From positions 1 to 64,000 of the forward strand of contig MAAL01000064.1 in NCBI GenBank assembly GCA_002163245.1: 64,000 nucleotides of DNA. The letters are read 5' to 3'. Position numbers and translations under genes: made by a program. Below are positions 61,157 through 64,000 of the stretch, piece after piece. The DNA is from Gammaproteobacteria bacterium 42_54_T18. GTDB lineage: Bacteria > Pseudomonadota > Gammaproteobacteria > Pseudomonadales > Ketobacteraceae. Below the pieces are notes generated by a model. The model did no database searches. It had not been told where the DNA came from and was given only the letters and a program-made list of their open reading frames with translations. How positions within the stretch are numbered: the first letter of the stretch is position 1; each line of letters starts with the position of its first letter.

Positions 61157-62024
61157 CTTTTTCAGACCTATTTACATAATTAATAACAGAAAATGCTTTG
61201 TGCTGCTGAATAGGCATATTAACACGCAACTGACGCAAGTAATGAATATCAATTTCTCGCACCAATACCGATGGACCTTGATCTAACATGCCCAATGTCT
61301 CCCCCCAAGGATCAACAATAATCGAGTGCCCCCATGTTCGCCGACTAGCGGTATGGACCCCTCCTTGATTTGCGCCAATAACATAACACTGATTCTCTAT
61401 TGCTCTAGCGCGTAGTAGTATTTCCCAATGCGCCCTACCGGTTTCCCAGGTAAACGCGGACGGTACCAATAAAATTTCCGCGCCCATCGCTAGCAATTGA
61501 GAATATAGCTCAGAGAAACGTAAATCATAACAAACACTCAAACCTAACTTGCCAAACGGTGTATCGACCACAACCGCATCAGCTCCTGCATCAATAACCT
61601 CAGACTCACAATAACGCCCTTGATCATCTTGCACCTGAACATCAAATAAATGAATCTTATCGTAACGGCCAGCCAATTGCCCAAGATCATCATAAACCAA
61701 TGTTGATGTACGAACCTTGCAGGCTAGAGCATCACAATCACTACCGTCCACTGGAGGCAACAACGGGATGGTCCCTCCCACGACCCATAGTTTGTAGGTC
61801 TTCGCCATACGACTCAAGAAACCTGAAAAACACTGTTCGCTACTTTCTTTTTCTGCCCAAATTCGCATTGTTTTTGCAGAAAAGACAGCGAAATTTTCAG
61901 GTAACAAAACCAGGCCAGCGCCTTTCTGTGCTGCGTTTGCAATCAGCTCTTCTGCCATTTTTAAGTTTTGCCGGACATCACTAGTACTGACCATTTGAAT
62001 GGCTGCTATTTTATTGTTATCCAT
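61140..62024 (-). CDS. Carbon-nitrogen hydrolase (nitrilase superfamily)
   Basis: This is a 294-residue amidase of the Nit1/YafV-like branch. The catalytic triad is E43 (LLPENF), K123 (RYDKIHLFD) and C165 ([10 protein letters not shown]). Related Nit proteins act as deaminated-glutathione amidases, but the substrate here is not proven. It lies two bases from yhdP, and the block yhdP-nitrilase-tldD is conserved in pseudomonads. Confidence 0.93.
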   Translation of the reverse strand: MDNNKIAAIQMVSTSDVRQNLKMAEELIANAAQKGAGLVLLPENFAVFSAKTMRIWAEKESSEQCFSGFLSRMAKTYKLWVVGGTIPLLPPVDGSDCDALACKVRTSTLVYDDLGQLAGRYDKIHLFDVQVQDDQGRYCESEVIDAGADAVVVDTPFGKLGLSVCYDLRFSELYSQLLAMGAEILLVPSAFTWETGRAHWEILLRARAIENQCYVIGANQGGVHTASRRTWGHSIIVDPWGETLGMLDQGPSVLVREIDIHYLRQLRVNMPIQQHKAFSVINYVNRSEKGDADE

Positions 62025-62026
62025 TC

Positions 62027-64000
62027 TTATTTTACTCCCGTCTCAACACCTTCCTCTACGATTTTCTTGGCCTTCTCATCTTTACCCTTATTACTATCTT
62101 TGCTGCCAGTACTAAACATAGATTCTCTTAATGGTTTGGGGATAACACTAAACGAATCTTTCACCTTTATTTCAGGATTATCGAAAGTCCCTTTTACGGT
62201 ATACTTAACAGTAGTTAATTTATCCAGCTGTTTCCCTAACACTTTCTCAATGACGTATGCAGTGGCCGCCGCAGGCAATCCACCCACCGCAGCAGCAGGC
62301 AACACTAAGTTTCTTGTCACAGGTATAGCAACTTCCAACTTCAGCGCAAGCTTTTCTTCCGCTAGCAGCACATCACCTTTTAACGCAATACCAACCGCAG
62401 GGCTATCTACTTCCATATTTTCAACAGTCAGCACTTTATTTTGCAAGCGTAAGGCACCGTCGATTTTTTCAAATGTTAAATCATCACTACTTAAATCACT
62501 GAAATTTAGTTGCAATCGCTTTAACATGGTTTGAAAATTCAATGCTCCCCACACTTTATCAACTGCCCCTGAGTTCACATTAAGGAAATGCCCATCCTTT
62601 ATTTTTATGGACATTGCCGCATCCGTTGCCAGCACATCAAATTCAAACGGCGCACCGGGCCATCGGGCATTCAATGATGCAGTAGCCCCACTGCTATCTA
62701 ATGATGGCTGCTTACCCCATCCCCGAAGCACATCCGCTACATTTCCTGCCGTTGCGACACCTTGAACAGAGGTTTCGCCAACACCATCATCATTCAACCA
62801 ACTCCCCTTCCCTGAAAAGTCAGTTGCTTTCAAATACACAAGTAACGGCTCTATAAGTACACCTTCTGGCACTGGTTTTAGCTGCATATCCCAACGACCA
62901 AAAGGTTCATTTCCTAGCAGCAAATTATCTATCTTTAGTACTAAGGGGGGTAGTGTTGCAGGATTCAACCCTGTTTTTTTCACTAACTCTTCAGATATTT
63001 TTCGCCTAAAACCTTCAGACTTAGACAGTTGTAACTGCGAGAATGATGCAACAACTGGAAGCTCCTGCTGATGCAGTTTCTGATTAGGTTTCAACAAATA
63101 TTTAGGCAGAGAAAACTTAGCATCAATACCTTGACCGTTGACATCAATATCCCAAGTGACATTAGAGGGCTTAAAATGCAAATAGGTTTCTGGAAAACTC
63201 TGTCCAAACACTAAAACATTATCAATCTTGAGGTTCCCATCCAGCAATGGCTGCTCTATCTGTAGCGGTGTTCTTAAGGTATCGCCACCTTCAGCTGTCA
63301 AGCGCTCCTCTTTCACGTCACCAACACTCGGCGCATTGAATATATCAGTCCAAGCCTTAACACTAAACTCAGATAAAAGGCCGCCAATACGATAACCGTT
63401 CTCTTTCGGCAAAACAGCTTTACCTCGACCAACACCCCCAAAAACAATTGCAGCTTTTTTCAAACGAGAAGATTCAATCTCTGATACAAAATCAATCACT
63501 TCACCATAACGTAAAGAAAATATTCTTGAATTTCCATTTGTATCTTCACGCTGCTCTGCCCCTAGCGTTGTATAGATATAAAGATCACGTTCTGCGTCGC
63601 TCCCTTTATAGAAAGGTTTTGGCAATTGAACAGCAACGCCCTTTAACGACGACTGCACACTAATATCAGGAGGACTTGCTTTGCTTTTCGGCAAGGTTAA
63701 TGTGGCGTTATACGGTATATTTCCAGACAAATAATTTAAGCCAGGGAAGCTCAGCCAATCAGCAACAAGCGGTAAACTTGCTTCTCCGACCATATTAATC
63801 CGAGTTGATAACAACTCTCTAGCAGGAACATTTCGCTGATCATCACCCTCTACAATCTTATGTTTAAAAACAGGGGAAATATTCGCGCTAACATCACCGC
63901 CAAAAATACGGCCAGACATCTGCTCTGAGCGTATGCCATTTATTAAATCAAAGGTAAAATCACCATTAACATTCTCTACCTTAAGTTTTTGCTCTGGCAT
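62027..64000 (-). CDS. yhdP: YhdP family AsmA-like envelope protein (3' part)
   Basis: Only the C-terminal 657 residues are in the window; the gene continues past base 64000, and the ATG at the edge is a coincidence of the cut. YhdP is a large AsmA-like inner-membrane-anchored protein thought to carry phospholipid to the outer membrane. The repetitive beta-strand pattern and the DUF3971/AsmA_2-type C-terminus (YVIEKVLGKQLDKLTTVKYTVKGTFDNPEIKV) fit, and the charged tail is typical. Confidence 0.9.
   Translation of the reverse strand: MPEQKLKVENVNGDFTFDLINGIRSEQMSGRIFGGDVSANISPVFKHKIVEGDDQRNVPARELLSTRINMVGEASLPLVADWLSFPGLNYLSGNIPYNATLTLPKSKASPPDISVQSSLKGVAVQLPKPFYKGSDAERDLYIYTTLGAEQREDTNGNSRIFSLRYGEVIDFVSEIESSRLKKAAIVFGGVGRGKAVLPKENGYRIGGLLSEFSVKAWTDIFNAPSVGDVKEERLTAEGGDTLRTPLQIEQPLLDGNLKIDNVLVFGQSFPETYLHFKPSNVTWDIDVNGQGIDAKFSLPKYLLKPNQKLHQQELPVVASFSQLQLSKSEGFRRKISEELVKKTGLNPATLPPLVLKIDNLLLGNEPFGRWDMQLKPVPEGVLIEPLLVYLKATDFSGKGSWLNDDGVGETSVQGVATAGNVADVLRGWGKQPSLDSSGATASLNARWPGAPFEFDVLATDAAMSIKIKDGHFLNVNSGAVDKVWGALNFQTMLKRLQLNFSDLSSDDLTFEKIDGALRLQNKVLTVENMEVDSPAVGIALKGDVLLAEEKLALKLEVAIPVTRNLVLPAAAVGGLPAAATAYVIEKVLGKQLDKLTTVKYTVKGTFDNPEIKVKDSFSVIPKPLRESMFSTGSKDSNKGKDEKAKKIVEEGVETGVK

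Noticed and set aside
61968-62534. A 188-codon serine-rich plus-strand frame opposite yhdP
   Set aside because: Its composition is what the antisense of yhdP would give; the yhdP reading is clearly the coding one.

Overview
The window is a chromosomal core-genome segment of a Gram-negative gammaproteobacterium. The order of conserved blocks follows the Pseudomonas chromosome as I remember it: lpxC and the dcw cluster, rnpB, rsmI-lpoA-yraN-diaA-dolP, sspBA, petABC, rpsI/rplM, zapE, algW, his genes, murA, mla, kds/lpt, rpoN-ptsO, pmbA, yjgA, tldD, nitrilase, yhdP. The base composition looks more A+T-rich than a pseudomonad (impression only, not computed). A marine Pseudomonadales/Cellvibrionales-type organism is my best guess. 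No tRNA, rRNA, CRISPR array, insertion sequence or prophage was recognised.

Region 1 (1-20500) holds an M23 peptidase and a DciA-like protein, then, all on the minus strand, the complete 16-gene division and cell-wall cluster from mraZ to lpxC. Most junctions overlap by 1-8 bases. The cluster is read from a sigma70-type promoter followed by four TGG boxes at exact 10-base spacing, which looks like the MraZ operator. Region 2 (20500-25700) has the RNase P RNA and rsmI, then divergently lpoA-yraN-diaA-dolP (outer-membrane and PBP1A support).

Region 3 (25679-28528) is the most unusual part. It is a single gene for an 871-residue transmembrane Ser/Thr kinase whose C-terminal, presumably periplasmic half is a LivJ-type (type 1 periplasmic-binding-protein) ligand domain. 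It sits between dolP and sspB, with long hairpins on both sides.

Region 4 (28530-35700) is sspB, sspA, the cytochrome bc1 genes, rpsI-rplM, zapE and an alpha/beta hydrolase. Region 5 (35950-40670) holds zapG, a small heat-shock protein with a sigma32-like promoter, a PUA-type ATP sulfurylase (sat), a Nif3-family gene and algW/degS.

Region 6 (40700-51730) is hisD, short-form hisG, murA, ibaG and an mla operon that lacks mlaC, then divergently a CaCA exchanger, kdsD, kdsC and lptCAB (lipid A/LPS core precursor and LPS transport). Region 7 (51730-55940) is rpoN-hpf-ptsN-rapZ-ptsO, the nitrogen-PTS operon. Region 8 (56185-64000) is mgtE, pmbA, yjgA, tldD, a carbon-nitrogen hydrolase and the 3' part of yhdP, which runs off the window.

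Taken together this is mostly envelope-building machinery: peptidoglycan precursors and septation, LPS synthesis and transport, and phospholipid trafficking. Respiration, ribosome and nitrogen-PTS regulatory genes are interspersed. Where the annotated start differs from the longest open frame, it was chosen from ribosome-binding sites and family N-termini.
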